Below are positions 5,948 to 6,085 of a DNA stretch of 6,085 bases, in pieces. The translations under genes and the position numbers were made by a program. Origin of the DNA: JALXCG01 sp026991065 [NCBI: Gemmatimonadota bacterium] (GTDB taxonomy: Bacteria > GCA-2686955); NCBI GenBank assembly GCA_026991065.1, contig JALXCG010000407.1, forward strand, positions 1-6,085, read 5' to 3'. The notes below the pieces were generated by a model that saw only the letters and a program-made list of their open reading frames with translations, was not told the DNA's origin and did not search any database. Position 1 is the stretch's first letter. Every line of letters starts with the position of its first letter.

Positions 5948-6085
5948 GAGACCACTCCATCTTCATTCCAGGCTGAAATCTGCCGGAAAAACGGGGCCGT
6001 GATTGAGAATCGCACAACAATTCTGACCTCTTGTCGATGGATTGACCACCCCCCCGACGCAAAACCGGTTCGCCGCCCCCTTCCC
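5948..6085 (-). promoter_or_regulatory. Operon leader and probable promoter region
   Basis: This 138-bp non-coding stretch upstream of the first gene is less GC-rich than the genes in its middle part (about 5960-6045), as expected for a promoter region. The best sigma70-like pair I can find on the minus strand is TCGACA (6037-6032, five of six to TTGACA), a 17-nt spacer, then TGCGAT (6014-6009, three of six to TATAAT). That would place the transcription start near 6002. The -10 match is poor, so this is only a candidate. A short inverted repeat AGAAT-N9-ATTCT (6006-6024) overlaps it and could be an operator or chance. No riboswitch, leader peptide or E. coli-type LexA box was recognised, and no gene on the plus strand starts here. 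Confidence 0.35.
5955..5958 (-). promoter_or_regulatory. Shine-Dalgarno of the peptidase gene
   Basis: The minus strand reads GGAG, 7 nt before the ATG at 5947-5945. The spacing is ideal, and the signal-peptide-like N-terminus begins right at this ATG, which supports the chosen start. Confidence 0.7.

Noticed and set aside
1-6085. tRNA, rRNA, CRISPR, insertion sequence or phage genes
   Set aside because: No tRNA-like cloverleaf, spaced repeats, transposase motifs or terminal repeats of a mobile element were recognised, and the window is filled by four conventional genes.

Overview
This is a compact, high-GC bacterial window (roughly two-thirds G+C by eye). It is almost fully coding, and every convincing gene is on the minus strand. 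Four complete genes read right to left: a secreted multidomain M23 metallopeptidase (5947-3842), DNA polymerase IV/dinB (3845-2637), a secreted glycoside hydrolase of family GH31 (2640-832), and a membrane-anchored DUF218 (ElyC/SanA/YdcF-type) protein (835-17). Export signals on three of the four proteins, a cysteine-bearing exported peptidase and a golvesin/xanthan-lyase-type C-terminal domain suggest an environmental, probably diderm bacterium. No rRNA or tRNA is present and the phylum cannot be fixed from the sequence.

The clearest structural fact is that all three gene junctions are 4-nt stop/start overlaps: GTGA at 3842-3845, ATGA at 2637-2640 and GTGA at 832-835. These overlaps set the starts of the three downstream genes. 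Two are GTG starts that replace longer in-frame ATG extensions running into the upstream gene. The layout implies one polycistronic, translationally coupled transcript. It probably starts in the 138-bp leader at 5948-6085, which has a GGAG ribosome binding site and only a weak promoter candidate. It ends near a perfect 18-bp hairpin at 1-40 that contains the stop codon of the last gene.

Functionally, three products point at the cell envelope or the extracellular space: peptidoglycan or peptide hydrolysis, alpha-glycoside hydrolysis, and a DUF218 protein of a family linked to envelope polysaccharide biology. The fourth is a cytoplasmic translesion polymerase with no obvious connection to the others. 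No mobile element, CRISPR array, RNA gene or defence system is recognisable. The items most worth a second look are the odd operon composition, the three-part architecture of the peptidase, the GH31 enzyme that lacks the usual N-terminal domain, and the perfect hairpin at the window edge, which could be a terminator or a contig-end artefact.
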